Of a DNA stretch of 41,955 bases, positions 20,257 through 31,095 are shown in pieces; positions within the stretch are counted from its first letter, which is position 1; each line of letters starts with the position of its first letter. Under the pieces are notes generated by a model, which did no database searches, was not told the DNA's origin, and saw nothing but the letters and a program-made list of their open reading frames with translations. Source of the DNA: Nevskia sp. (lineage in GTDB: Bacteria; Pseudomonadota; Gammaproteobacteria; Nevskiales; Nevskiaceae); NCBI GenBank assembly GCA_028291645.1, contig JAQGNU010000100.1:1-41955 (forward strand), given 5' to 3'. The translations under genes were made by a program, and so were the position numbers.

Positions 20257-21417
20257 ATGAATCGGACTTCCCTGCCAAGGCAGCGGCTGCTGCGCGAAGC
20301 TGCAGCTTGTGCGACGCCCGCAATCGGCGAACATCTGCGCACAGCACAGACGAAGTCGGTGGCGACCAACCGCATCGAAGGGCTCGACGGTCTGCGTGCG
20401 CTGTCGATTGTCATCGTGCTGATCGGCCACAGCGGCCGCGTCGCCGGGCACCCTGAGTGGCTGAGCGGCTTACGCACAGTCGGCGTCATCGGCGTCGAAC
20501 TATTCTTCGCGATCAGCGGCTTCATCATCACCTACCTGATGGTGCGCGAACGCCAGCGCAGCGGACGCCTGAGCCTCAGGCATTTCTGGGCACGTCGCGC
20601 GCTGCGCATCCTGCCGCCGCTGGCGGTGATGATGGCGGGCTTCGCAACGGCGTCGGCCGCCGGCCTGTTCAGCTGGTCCTGGCCTTCGTTCTGGGGTGCG
20701 GCGACGTTCACCCGCGATCTCGCGATCCCCGGCTGGTTCGGCGGCAGCGATTGGTTCTTCGGCCACACCTGGAGCCTGTCGATGGAGGAACAGTTCTACG
20801 CGGTGTGGCCCTTGCTGTTCGTCGCGTTTTTCGCGCGGCGCGATCTGGCGCGTGGTCTGCTGGTGGTGATCGCCGCCGCGCCGGTGATCGCCTTGATCTG
20901 CGAATTCAGCTGGGCGCCGGTGCGCAATCTGCTGCCGTATCTGCCGTACCTCGCCGCCGGTTGCCTGCTGGCCCTGCTGATCCAGCGCGGCAACAGCACG
21001 CTGCTGGCGCGACTCGAAGCGCTGCCGTATCGCGGGCGTCTGCTGGCGCTGCTGGCACTGTTGGCTTGCGTGGTCGCGTGGTTGCGCAACGAGCACTGGA
21101 CGCCGTGGCTGTGGGTGCCGCTCGATGCGATCCTGATGCCGGCTACGGTGTTCCTGCTGCTGGCGGAAACGGTGCAGCATCACGATCGCTGGACGCGACT
21201 GTTGTCGTCGACGCCGCTGCGCGTACTGGGCCTGTGGTCCTACAGCGTCTACCTGTGGCAGCAACTGTTCTCTGGTCCGGAGGAGGTCTACTTGCGGCCG
21301 TGGCTGTGGAGCACCTGGCCGTTCAATCTCGTCGCGGCGCTGGTCTGCGGTGCACTCAGCTATGCGCTGATCGAACGCGGCAGTGGCCGCATCAAGTCGG
21401 CACTCAAGCTAGGTTAA
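20257..21417 (+). CDS. Acyltransferase 3 (OafA-like) membrane protein
   Basis: IEGLDGLRALSIVIVLIGHSG, GVELFFAISGFIITYLM, FFGHTWSLSMEEQFYAVWP. Confidence 0.93.
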   Translation: MNRTSLPRQRLLREAAACATPAIGEHLRTAQTKSVATNRIEGLDGLRALSIVIVLIGHSGRVAGHPEWLSGLRTVGVIGVELFFAISGFIITYLMVRERQRSGRLSLRHFWARRALRILPPLAVMMAGFATASAAGLFSWSWPSFWGAATFTRDLAIPGWFGGSDWFFGHTWSLSMEEQFYAVWPLLFVAFFARRDLARGLLVVIAAAPVIALICEFSWAPVRNLLPYLPYLAAGCLLALLIQRGNSTLLARLEALPYRGRLLALLALLACVVAWLRNEHWTPWLWVPLDAILMPATVFLLLAETVQHHDRWTRLLSSTPLRVLGLWSYSVYLWQQLFSGPEEVYLRPWLWSTWPFNLVAALVCGALSYALIERGSGRIKSALKLG

Positions 21418-21954
21418 ATCGCGTGCGGGGTGCCAACACCAGTGCCAAGGCTCGTACAGATAGCCTTCGGCATTGCCGCGCGGATACGACAACCAGAAGC
21501 CGAAGCGGCCGGCATGCGCGCTGAGCCAGGCGAAGGCGGCGCTGCGTTCGAACGCTTCCTCCAGTGGCGGCGTGCCGCTGGCGCCGATGTCGACCGCGCG
21601 GCCGCTGTGATGCTCGCTGCAGCCGGGCGGCGCATTGACGGTGAGGACTTCGTCGATCGCGCGGCCCTGCGCCAGCTTGCCGCGGATCAGCTGCATCTGG
21701 AAGTCGTAGCTGCGGAATGCCGACAGCAGCAGCAGTTCGACGCCGTCCGCCTGCGCCGCCGCGTGCATCGCCTGCCAGGCGCGTGCGGCGCGCGGTGCGA
21801 GGAATTTGTCGCGGCCGTCGGCGCCGAGTCCGGCGAACGCCAGGCTGCGGGCCTCGGCATGGATCGGCAGCCGCCGGCGCGCGACCACGTCCTCGGTCAC
21901 GCCCCAGTCTGCCAGCGTGCTGCGGATGCGTACGCGGGTCGCGGTGCGGCTCAT
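21409..21954 (-). CDS. M15 family D-alanyl-D-alanine carboxypeptidase (VanY-like)
   Basis: LLSAFRSYDFQMQLI, PPGCSEHHSGRAVDIG, YEPWHWCW. Confidence 0.92.
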   Translation of the reverse strand: MSRTATRVRIRSTLADWGVTEDVVARRRLPIHAEARSLAFAGLGADGRDKFLAPRAARAWQAMHAAAQADGVELLLLSAFRSYDFQMQLIRGKLAQGRAIDEVLTVNAPPGCSEHHSGRAVDIGASGTPPLEEAFERSAAFAWLSAHAGRFGFWLSYPRGNAEGYLYEPWHWCWHPARDLT

Positions 21955-21955
21955 T

Positions 21956-22768
<813 letters not shown>

Positions 22769-22815
22769 GGGCGGAGCGGGCGGGCGTAGGGAGGTCGAGC
22801 CGGTATGATAACGGC

Positions 22816-23511
22816 ATGAACGCCGTTACCGCCCCGCAGTGCTGCACCAACGCGATCGTCGATTGGAACGGCATCGATCATGTGCTGCTCGACATGGACG
22901 GCACCATTCTCGATCTGGCGTTCGACAACTATTTCTGGAGCGAGCTGGTGCCGCAGCGCTATGCGCAGCTGCACGGTCTCAGCGTTGAGGCTGCGATTGC
23001 GGCGCTGGCACCGCGTTTCGAGTCGGCGCGCGGGCAGCTGAACTGGTACTGCCTGGATTACTGGAGCGAACTGACCGGCCTCGACATCGCCGGCCTCAAG
23101 CGCGAAATCCGCGCGCGCATCGCGCCGCTGCCGGGCTCGGCCGAGTTCATCCAGGCGGTGCGCGACAGCGGCCGCCAGCTCTGGCTGGTGACCAACGCGC
23201 ATCGCCATAGCTGGCAGCTGAAGATGGCGCAGACCGGCTTCGAGCCGCATTTTCACCGCATCCTGTCGTCGCACGACTTCGGCGCACCGAAGGAAGACCC
23301 GCGCTTCTGGCCGGCATTGCGCGCGCAGCATCTGTTCGACCCGGCGCGCGCGCTGTTCGTCGACGACAGCTTGGCGGTGCTGCGCGAAGCACTGAACCAC
23401 GGCTTCGCGCATGTCGTCGCGATCCGTCAGCCGGATTCGCAGCGGCCGCGGCGCGAGATGCCGGATTTCACCGCGGTCGATCGCCTGGTCGAATTGCTGC
23501 CGATTGCATGA
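22816..23511 (+). CDS. yrfG: GMP/IMP nucleotidase YrfG-like HAD hydrolase
   Basis: IDHVLLDMDGTILDLAFDNYFWSELVPQRYA, LVTNAHRHSWQLKM, SSHDFGAPKEDPRFW; start trimmed. Confidence 0.88.
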   Translation: MNAVTAPQCCTNAIVDWNGIDHVLLDMDGTILDLAFDNYFWSELVPQRYAQLHGLSVEAAIAALAPRFESARGQLNWYCLDYWSELTGLDIAGLKREIRARIAPLPGSAEFIQAVRDSGRQLWLVTNAHRHSWQLKMAQTGFEPHFHRILSSHDFGAPKEDPRFWPALRAQHLFDPARALFVDDSLAVLREALNHGFAHVVAIRQPDSQRPRREMPDFTAVDRLVELLPIA

Positions 23512-23574
23512 GTCCGGCGCAGCACCCGCCTGCATGCCGGCCTTGGCCGATCTGATCGCCGCGCGCTGATCGCG

Positions 23575-26355
23575 ATGCCACCGCCCGCCGCTGGACGCTT
23601 TTCTGCGCAAACCATCCTCGGCGTCCTCGAGCCGCTGATCTATGGCCGCCGCGGCCGGCCCATCGTCATAGCACTGCTGATTGTCGCAACCTTGTTGCTG
23701 GCCGCGCAGGCGCTGCGCATAAGGCCCGATGCCGGCTTCGAGAAATCGATTCCACTCGATCATCCGTACATGCAGGTGTACCGGCAATATCGCGATCAGC
23801 TGGCCGGCGCCAATACGCTGCTGATCGCGCTGGAATCGCGCGATGGCGACATCTACAACGATGCCTTCCTGCGCGAACTGCGCGCGGCCACGCAGGTCGT
23901 CGGCCTCACGCCGGGCATCGATCGCACACACCTGTATTCGCTGGTAACGCCGAACGTGCGTTACGTCGAAGTCGTCAACGGTGGCCTCGAAGGCGGTGAC
24001 GTGGTGCCGCGCGAATATGCGCCCACCGCCGAGACATTCGCGCAGATTCAGAGCAATGTCGCCAAGGCCGGTCTGCGCGGTTGGCTGGTCAGCATCGATC
24101 AGCACAGCGCGATGATCAGCGCCGAGGTGCTGGAGCGCGATCCGGCCAGCGGCCGCGCGATCGATCTGGCGGCGGTCGCCGATGCAATCGAGGACGGCGT
24201 GCGCGGCCGCTTCCGCAGTGCCACGCGCTACGCCTACAAGCTGAAGCGGGCGCATGCGCCGTTCGCGGCCGGCGCGGTGGTCGCCGAAACCTTTCACGAT
24301 CCACGCCGCTGGCTGTGGCTGCGCTCGGTGCCGGTAAGTCGCATCAACGACGCCGGCGAACTCGAAATCTTCCGCATACCGGGGCGCGAACTCGAAGTCG
24401 AGGCGGCGCCGAATCCGCAATACCGGCCCGACGTCGATCTGCGCATCATCGGCTTCACCAAGGTCGTCGGCGACGTTACCGACGCGGCCGGGCAGGTGCT
24501 GCTGTTCTTCGTGCTGACCGTGGTCGGCACCATGCTGGCGCTGTGCTGGTATCTCGGCAGCGTGCGTCTCGCACTGCTGCCGCTGGTCTGTTCGCTGGTC
24601 GCGGTGGTGTGGGAATTCGGCCTGCTGCGCACGCTGGGTTACGGCGCCGATCCGTTCGCGATCATGGTGCCGTTCCTGGTGCTGGCGGTCAGCACCAGTC
24701 ATGGCATCCAGTACGTCAACACCTGGGCCGACCAGGTCGTCGCCGGTGCTTCGTCATTCGAAGCATCGCGCAGCACGTTCCGGCGCCTGTTCATTCCCGG
24801 CAGCATCGCGCTGGTCACCAATGTCGCCGGCTTCCTGACGATTGCGCTGGTGCCGATCGGCAGCATCCGCGAGATGTCGCTGAACGCCTGTCTCGGCATG
24901 CTGGCGGTGATCGTCACCAACAAGATCATGATGCCGATCTGGCTGTCGGGCTTGCGGCTGCGCAAGCTTGCAGCATTTCGCAAACAGCGCCAGGCTCAAC
25001 TGCGCGCCGGCGAGCGGCTCTGGCAGGCGCTGTCGGTCGTCACCGAAAAGCCGGTCGCGATTGCGCTGCTGAGCTGCGCGGCAGTGGTGCTCGCGGCATC
25101 CCTGTGGGTGCAGCAGCGCCGCGTGATCGGCGATGCCGAGAACGGCGTGCCGGAACTGCGCTCCGATTCGATCTACAACCAGGATGCGCGCGCGATCAGC
25201 CGCAGCTTCGCGATCGGCATCGACCAGTTGGTGTTCATCGCCGAAACCGATGCCGACGCCTGCGTGCAGTACGAAGTGATGGAACAGATCGAGCAATTCC
25301 GCTGGCATCTCGACAATGTCGCCGGCGTACAGGCGACGCGCGCACTGACCACGGCGGTGCGGCAATCGTACGCGACGCTGATGGACGGCAGTCCCAAGTT
25401 CAACGTGCTGCCGCGCAACCGCGACGTGCTGGTAGTTACGTCCGGCATTCCGGTGTCGTCCGGCCTGCTCAACAAGGATTGCAGCGTGATGCCGGTGACG
25501 GCCTACACCACGGATCATCGCGCGACCACCATCGCCGGCATCGTCGCGGCCGCGCAGCGATTGAATCGCGAGAATGCCGAAGATTTCTTCAGCCGCCATC
25601 CCGAAGTGGACGCGCAGTATTGCGCCGCGAAGAGCGACGCACGGCGTCAGGCGGGCCTGCGCAGCGAAGCCTTGAAGCGCTACAGCAGCGAACTGCGCGC
25701 ACACGGCGCCAGCGATGCCGCGATCGCGGCCGACACGCATCTGCTGGCGCTGACCGAGGCTGCTGCCAAGGCGGACGCGCAATTCCACGCGCAGACGCGC
25801 GTCTGCCCGGTGAACTTCGCCAGCGCTTACGGCAACGTCGGTGTGATGGCGGCGACCAACGAAGTGGTCAAGGCCAAGGAGTTGACGATTCTGTTCTGGG
25901 TGTATGCGGTGATCGCGCTGCTGATCCTGCTGTCCTACCGCTCGTTCACCGGTCTGCTGACGATCGGTATTCCCTTGCTGATGGTGTCGGTATTCGCCAA
26001 TGCGCTGATGGACGCGCTCGGCATCGGCCTGAAAGTGGCGACGCTGCCGGTGGTCTCGCTGGCGGTCGGCATCGGCGTCGACTACGGCATCTACATCTAC
26101 GATCTGCTGCAGCAGCAGGTGCAGCAGGGTTTGAGCGTACGCCAGGCCTACGTCGAGACTTTGCGGCGCACCGGCAAGGCGGTGATCTTCACCGGCGTGT
26201 GCCTGACCGGCAGCGTCGCCAGCTGGATCTTTTCGGATCTGCAGTTCCAGCGCGACATGGGCGAACTGCTGGTGTTTATGTTCGCGGCGAACATGCTCGG
26301 CGCAGTGCTGCTGGCGCCGGCTTTGTTCCGGATGTTTGCGGGGCGGCGCGCCTAG
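23575..26355 (+). CDS. RND superfamily (MMPL-type) transporter
   Basis: 926 aa with two TM bundles and two large periplasmic loops; [36 protein letters not shown]. Confidence 0.9.
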   Translation: MPPPAAGRFSAQTILGVLEPLIYGRRGRPIVIALLIVATLLLAAQALRIRPDAGFEKSIPLDHPYMQVYRQYRDQLAGANTLLIALESRDGDIYNDAFLRELRAATQVVGLTPGIDRTHLYSLVTPNVRYVEVVNGGLEGGDVVPREYAPTAETFAQIQSNVAKAGLRGWLVSIDQHSAMISAEVLERDPASGRAIDLAAVADAIEDGVRGRFRSATRYAYKLKRAHAPFAAGAVVAETFHDPRRWLWLRSVPVSRINDAGELEIFRIPGRELEVEAAPNPQYRPDVDLRIIGFTKVVGDVTDAAGQVLLFFVLTVVGTMLALCWYLGSVRLALLPLVCSLVAVVWEFGLLRTLGYGADPFAIMVPFLVLAVSTSHGIQYVNTWADQVVAGASSFEASRSTFRRLFIPGSIALVTNVAGFLTIALVPIGSIREMSLNACLGMLAVIVTNKIMMPIWLSGLRLRKLAAFRKQRQAQLRAGERLWQALSVVTEKPVAIALLSCAAVVLAASLWVQQRRVIGDAENGVPELRSDSIYNQDARAISRSFAIGIDQLVFIAETDADACVQYEVMEQIEQFRWHLDNVAGVQATRALTTAVRQSYATLMDGSPKFNVLPRNRDVLVVTSGIPVSSGLLNKDCSVMPVTAYTTDHRATTIAGIVAAAQRLNRENAEDFFSRHPEVDAQYCAAKSDARRQAGLRSEALKRYSSELRAHGASDAAIAADTHLLALTEAAAKADAQFHAQTRVCPVNFASAYGNVGVMAATNEVVKAKELTILFWVYAVIALLILLSYRSFTGLLTIGIPLLMVSVFANALMDALGIGLKVATLPVVSLAVGIGVDYGIYIYDLLQQQVQQGLSVRQAYVETLRRTGKAVIFTGVCLTGSVASWIFSDLQFQRDMGELLVFMFAANMLGAVLLAPALFRMFAGRRA

Positions 26356-27722
26356 CGCCGCGGACGTGTCGAGTTGTTGCGCGGCGGGGGACGACCTCTG
26401 CCACCGCCGGGTCGGCCGCCGCCCGGACGCCCGCTGCGATCGCGGCGCGGTGCCTTGGTCGGCACGTAGTCGGCCGGCATCAGCTGGTCGGCATCGGACA
26501 GCGTCGGAATGCGCATGCCGATCAGCTTCTCGATATCCGGCAGCGAATACACCCAGGTTTCGCAGCACAGCGAGATGGCGTCGCCGGAAGCGCCCGCGCG
26601 CGCGGTGCGGCCGATGCGGTGCACGTAATCCTGCGCATCCTGCGGCAGGTCGTAGTTGATGACGTGGGTGACGCCGGTGATGTGCAGGCCGCGCGCGGCG
26701 ACATCGGTGGCGACCAGGATCGGCAGCTCGCCGGATTTGAACTGTTCCAGCAGTTTCTCGCGCTTGTTCTGCGGCACGTCGCCGGACAGCGTGGCGGATT
26801 TGAAGCCGTTGGCGTTAAGCGCCAGCTCGACTTCCTCGGCACCGCGCTTGGTATTGAGGAACACCATCGTGCGCGACGGTGCGTGATGGCGTAGCAGGCC
26901 GACCAGCATCGGCAGCTTGTCCTCGTTGCCAACGTGGATCAGCGACTGGGTGACGCGCTCGGCGGTGACCTGTTCGGGCTCGATCTCGATCCGCGTCGGG
27001 TTGTTCATGTGCTCGTAGGCGAGCTCCAGCACACGGTGTGACAGCGTCGCCGAGAACAGCATGTTGAGGCGCGCGCCGGGGCGCGGCATGCGCCGCATCA
27101 GAAAGCGGATGTCGGCGATGAAGCCGAGATCGAACATGCGGTCGGCTTCGTCCAGCACCAGCACTTCGACGCCGTTGAGTTTGTAGATGCCCTGCTTGAA
27201 ATAGTCGATCAGGCGGCCCGGCGTGCCGATCAGGATGTCGACGCCGGCGCTCAGCGCATTGCGCTGCGAGTCGTAGCCGGTGCCGCCGTAGACCACCGTC
27301 ATGCGCAGGCCGGTGGTGCCGCCGAGCGCCATCGCGTCGTTGTAGATCTGCAGCGCCAGTTCGCGCGTCGGTGCCAGCATGAAGGCGCGCGGCTGGCCGC
27401 CGTCGAGTTCGGGGTCGCCGCTGCGCGGCTGGGTCAGCAGGTGGTGCATCGTCGCCAGCAGGAAAGCGGCGGTCTTGCCGGTACCGGTTTGCGCTTGGCC
27501 GGCCACGTCCTGGCCGTTCAGCGCCAAGGGGAGTGTGGCTGCCTGGATCGGCGTGCAGTGGCCGAAGCCGAGCTTGCGCAGGCCTTCCTGCAGCGCCGGG
27601 TGCAGCGGCAGCTGGTAGAACGACAGTTCGCTCAAATGCTTCGGTGTAGCGGCCACGACGCCCGCTTCGGCGCCCTCCGCAAGGGTGGGGCTGGAGCTGG
27701 CTTCGTCGGCGGAGACTTGCAT
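26352..27722 (-). CDS. rhlB: DEAD-box ATP-dependent RNA helicase RhlB
   Basis: [45 protein letters not shown]; basic Gly/Arg-rich tail; divergent to trxA. Confidence 0.94.
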   Translation of the reverse strand: MQVSADEASSSPTLAEGAEAGVVAATPKHLSELSFYQLPLHPALQEGLRKLGFGHCTPIQAATLPLALNGQDVAGQAQTGTGKTAAFLLATMHHLLTQPRSGDPELDGGQPRAFMLAPTRELALQIYNDAMALGGTTGLRMTVVYGGTGYDSQRNALSAGVDILIGTPGRLIDYFKQGIYKLNGVEVLVLDEADRMFDLGFIADIRFLMRRMPRPGARLNMLFSATLSHRVLELAYEHMNNPTRIEIEPEQVTAERVTQSLIHVGNEDKLPMLVGLLRHHAPSRTMVFLNTKRGAEEVELALNANGFKSATLSGDVPQNKREKLLEQFKSGELPILVATDVAARGLHITGVTHVINYDLPQDAQDYVHRIGRTARAGASGDAISLCCETWVYSLPDIEKLIGMRIPTLSDADQLMPADYVPTKAPRRDRSGRPGGGRPGGGRGRPPPRNNSTRPRR

Positions 27723-27944
27723 TAGACTTGCAATTGTTCGGTAGTTAGATTCAAATAAGACACATCACATCGGCGGCCGCAGAGCGTTTCTGGCTTTACC
27801 ACTGCGCGCGAGACTCGCCGAGTCGCGGAACTACTTCCAGCATCTTAATTCAGATCGTCCAGGAACGCGTATTGATTTACGCGCATCCGCCCCCACTCCC
27901 GTATGTCCTTAGCGCAACTGCGCGTTCCAAACCGGAGCATCAAA

Positions 27945-28274
27945 ATGAGCGAGCACATTTCCGCGGTCACCGACGATTCGTTCGAGAAGGACGTTCTGCA
28001 GAGCAAAGAGCCCGTTCTGGTCGATTTCTGGGCCGAATGGTGCGGGCCGTGCCGCATGATCGCGCCGATTCTCGAGCAGGTCGCCGCGGACAACCTCGGC
28101 AAGCTGAAAGTCGTCAAGCTCAACGTTGACGAGAATCCGGCGACCCCGCCGAAGTTCGCGATCCGCGGTATTCCCACCATGATTCTGTTCAAGGACGGCA
28201 AGGCCGCGGCGACGCAAGTCGGCGCCGTGCACAAGGCCCAGCTGACTGCATTCGTTCAACCACATCTCGCATAA
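27945..28274 (+). CDS. trxA: Thioredoxin 1
   Basis: VLVDFWAEWCGPCRMIAPILEQ, IRGIPTMILFKDGK; start trimmed to MSEHISAV. Confidence 0.98.
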   Translation: MSEHISAVTDDSFEKDVLQSKEPVLVDFWAEWCGPCRMIAPILEQVAADNLGKLKVVKLNVDENPATPPKFAIRGIPTMILFKDGKAAATQVGAVHKAQLTAFVQPHLA

Positions 28275-28277
28275 ATA

Positions 28278-29825
28278 ATGAAACATCGTCGCCGCCCGCA
28301 TTTCCGTAACGGCCAGAACAACGGCGGTAACGGTAACAATGGTAACAACGCCAATCCCGGCAACAACCGTGGCAACGGTAATGTCAACGGCAATGTAGGC
28401 GGCGGCAACAGCGGTCTGCCGGTCGACATGACCGAGGAGATGGAGGAGCTGGCCGAAGCCGAAATGGCGGCCGCCTATCTCAGCGGCGCGCAGGGCGATA
28501 TGCAGATGGAAGGCGAGGACGGCGGTGTCGCCGTTCAGCAGCGTCCGCTGACGCCGCCGAAAATCCTCAACATCGCCGAACTCAAGCGCAAGACTGCGGC
28601 GGAATTGCTGGAAACCGCTGAATCGCTGGGCCTGGAGAACATCGCCCGCGCGAAGAAGCAGGATGTCGTTTTCCAGCTGCTGAAAGCGGCGGCGCGGCGC
28701 GGCGATCACATCGTCTGCGAAGGTGTGCTGGAAATCATGTCGGATGGCTACGGCTTCCTGCGCGGCCCCGATTCGAGCTATCTCGCCGGGCCCGACGATG
28801 TCTACATCAGCCCAAGCCAGATCCGCCGCTTCGCGCTGCGCACCGGCGATACCGTCGCCGGCCGCGTGCGTTCGCCGAAAGACAACGAGCGCTACTTCGC
28901 GCTGCTGAAAGTCGACTCGATCAACTACGAGGCACCCGAGGTCAGCAAGAAGAAAGTCAACTTCGAAAATCTCACCCCGCTGTTCGCCGACGAACGCTTC
29001 ATCATGGAGCGCGGCAACGGCACCACCGAAGACATCACCGCGCGCGTGGTCGATCTGGTGGCACCGTTCGGCAAGGGCCAGCGCGGCCTGATCGTATCGC
29101 CGCCGAAAGCCGGCAAGACCATCCTGATGCAGAACATCGCGCAGTCGATCGCGGCGAACTATCCGGATGTGTACCTGATCATCCTATTGGTCGACGAACG
29201 CCCGGAAGAAGTCACCGACATGCAGCGCACCGTGCGCGCCGAAGTCATCTCATCGACCTTCGACGAACCGGCCATGCGCCACGTGCAGGTCGCCGAAATG
29301 GTGATCGAAAAGGCCAAACGCCTGGTCGAACACAAGCGCGACGTGGTGATCCTGCTCGATTCGATCACGCGTCTGGCGCGCGCCTACAACACCGTGGCCC
29401 CCAGTTCCGGCAAGGTGCTCACCGGCGGCGTCGACGCCAACGCGCTGCAGAAACCGAAGCGCTTCTTCGGCGCCGCGCGCAACATCGAAGAAGGCGGCTC
29501 ACTTACCATCATCGCCACCGCGCTGGTCGATACCGGCTCGAAGATGGACGAAGTCATCTACGAGGAATTCAAAGGCACCGGCAACATGGAACTGCATCTC
29601 GAGCGCCGCATCGCTGAGAAGCGCGTGTTCCCGGCGATCAACATCAACCGCTCCGGCACGCGCAAGGAAGAGCTGATGATGGAGCCGGCCGATCTGCAGA
29701 AAGTCTGGATTCTGCGCAAGGTACTGCACGACATGGACGAGCTCGGCGCGATGGAAATGCTGCTCGACCGCATGCGAAAAACCAAGACCAATTCGGACTT
29801 CTTCGATTCGATGAAGCGGAACTAG
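28278..29825 (+). CDS. rho: Transcription termination factor Rho with Asn/Gly-rich N-terminal extension
   Basis: [77 protein letters not shown]. Confidence 0.98.
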   Translation: MKHRRRPHFRNGQNNGGNGNNGNNANPGNNRGNGNVNGNVGGGNSGLPVDMTEEMEELAEAEMAAAYLSGAQGDMQMEGEDGGVAVQQRPLTPPKILNIAELKRKTAAELLETAESLGLENIARAKKQDVVFQLLKAAARRGDHIVCEGVLEIMSDGYGFLRGPDSSYLAGPDDVYISPSQIRRFALRTGDTVAGRVRSPKDNERYFALLKVDSINYEAPEVSKKKVNFENLTPLFADERFIMERGNGTTEDITARVVDLVAPFGKGQRGLIVSPPKAGKTILMQNIAQSIAANYPDVYLIILLVDERPEEVTDMQRTVRAEVISSTFDEPAMRHVQVAEMVIEKAKRLVEHKRDVVILLDSITRLARAYNTVAPSSGKVLTGGVDANALQKPKRFFGAARNIEEGGSLTIIATALVDTGSKMDEVIYEEFKGTGNMELHLERRIAEKRVFPAININRSGTRKEELMMEPADLQKVWILRKVLHDMDELGAMEMLLDRMRKTKTNSDFFDSMKRN

Positions 29826-29831
29826 GCTTAT

Positions 29832-30017
29832 ATGGAACGGTTTACGTTCGTTATCGATGAAAATGGCAGAGATGTGGCCTGGATGTATCCACCCACTGCG
29901 CCCGATCTCACTGATGAGCAGGCTCGCACTATCGCAATCGTCTCATTGAGTAAATCAATAGATCGTATAGCGGCAGCGATCGAACGCTTCTGCGAACAGA
30001 AGAGTGAAGGGCCTTGA
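29832..30017 (+). CDS. Small hypothetical protein (61 aa)
   Basis: Open frame 6 bp after the rho stop; codon usage noticeably less GC-rich than neighbours; no recognised family. Confidence 0.4.
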   Translation: MERFTFVIDENGRDVAWMYPPTAPDLTDEQARTIAIVSLSKSIDRIAAAIERFCEQKSEGP

Positions 30018-30039
30018 CCCTGGTTAATCTGAAGCCCGC

Positions 30040-30103
30040 GTAGGGCGGGAGAAATCCCGCCTTCCGTGAGCGTGACGGATGCGCGACGCTCCTCCCGCCC
30101 TAC
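30040..30103. repeat. REP/BIME-like palindromic element with GTAG heads
   Basis: GTAG-GGCGGGA-GAAA-TCCCGCC at the left, CTCCCGCCCTAC at the right; outer arms GTAGGGCGGGAG/CTCCCGCCCTAC are exact inverted repeats. Confidence 0.65.
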
Positions 30104-30157
30104 ATGTAATTTCCAATTTGTATGGGCGTGCGATGCGGTTCAGCGAGTCCAAAAATA

Positions 30158-30210
30158 TGCAACTAAATTATTGCATTTAACGCCTGACGATTTATAATGC
30201 AACCAGGAGG
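30158..30210 (+). promoter_or_regulatory. Candidate sigma70 promoter, inverted-repeat operator and RBS for the SRPBCC-ArsR operon
   Basis: TGCAA-N8-TTGCA (30158-30175), -35 TTGCAT (30171-30176), 16 bp spacer, -10 TATAAT (30193-30198), AGGAGG (30205-30210), ATG at 30217. Confidence 0.6.
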
Positions 30211-30216
30211 TAGCAT

Positions 30217-30678
30217 ATGAACTCGTCAACCGATCGTATTGAAAGAGAGATTCTGCTCAAGGCGCCGCGTTCGCGGGTCTGGCGCGCGCTGTCGAATGCC
30301 GAGGAGTTCGGCGACTGGTTCGGCGTCGCGCTGAAGGGCAAAACCTTCGTGGCCGGTCAAGCGGTGCAGGGAAACATTACCCATCCGGGCTACGAACATA
30401 TCGTGTGGAACGTGCTGATCGAACGCATCGAGCCGGAACGCTTGCTGTCGTTCCGCTGGCATCCCTACGCGATTGATCCTGCCGTCGACTATTCGAAGGA
30501 ACCGACCACGCTGGTCGAGTTCGAATTGAAGGCGGTTGCGGACGGCAGCTTGGTGAGCGTCGTCGAATCCGGCTTCGACCGTGTGCCGCCGTCGCGGCGT
30601 CTAGAAGCGTTTCGCATGAACAGCGGCGGCTGGGGCGCACAAATGAAGAACATCCAGCACCATGTCGCCACGCCGTAG
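30217..30678 (+). CDS. SRPBCC/AHSA1 family protein
   Basis: IEREILLKAPRSRVWRALSNAEEFGDWFG, FRWHPYAIDPAVDYSKEPTTLVEFEL. Confidence 0.9.
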   Translation: MNSSTDRIEREILLKAPRSRVWRALSNAEEFGDWFGVALKGKTFVAGQAVQGNITHPGYEHIVWNVLIERIEPERLLSFRWHPYAIDPAVDYSKEPTTLVEFELKAVADGSLVSVVESGFDRVPPSRRLEAFRMNSGGWGAQMKNIQHHVATP

Positions 30679-31027
30679 CGCAGCGTCCAGGAAGGCGCCG
30701 CTGAAAAACGCGTCACTGCGGAATTCTGCGCCGATCTTTGCAGCGCTTGGCGACGAGACGCGGTTGCGGCTCGTCGCTGTGCTGTGCGCCGGCGGCGCGG
30801 TATCGATTGCACAGCTCACTTCCGGCACGGCAATCACGCGCCAGGCGGTCACCAAACATCTGCATGTGCTGGCGGATGCAGGCCTGGTGCAGCACGTCAA
30901 AGTCGGCCGCGAACGCCAGTGGCAGTTCGAACCCACGCGGCTGGAAGAAGCGCGGCGCTCGCTCGACCTGATCGCGCGGCAGTGGGATCAGGCTCTGCAG
31001 AAACTGAAGATGGCGGTGGAAGCCTGA
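30662..31027 (+). CDS. ArsR/SmtB-family HTH transcriptional regulator
   Basis: IFAALGDETRLRLVAVLCAGG, TSGTAITRQAVTKHLHVLADAGLVQHVKVGRERQWQF; overlaps the SRPBCC gene by 17 bp. Confidence 0.92.
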   Translation: MSPRRSAASRKAPLKNASLRNSAPIFAALGDETRLRLVAVLCAGGAVSIAQLTSGTAITRQAVTKHLHVLADAGLVQHVKVGRERQWQFEPTRLEEARRSLDLIARQWDQALQKLKMAVEA

Positions 31028-31095
31028 CCGCATTCGGTGGAACTTTAGGCCACACCGCGTCGCCTATACTCGCGACCATCTACGCAATTGGAATG

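Noticed and set aside
24754-26568. 604 aa minus-strand ORF
   Set aside because: Antisense shadow of the transporter gene.
24081-26894. 937 aa plus-strand ORF overlapping the MMPL transporter gene
   Set aside because: Arg/Gly/Ala-rich frame-shifted shadow of a real GC-rich gene; continues antisense to rhlB, no domain pattern.
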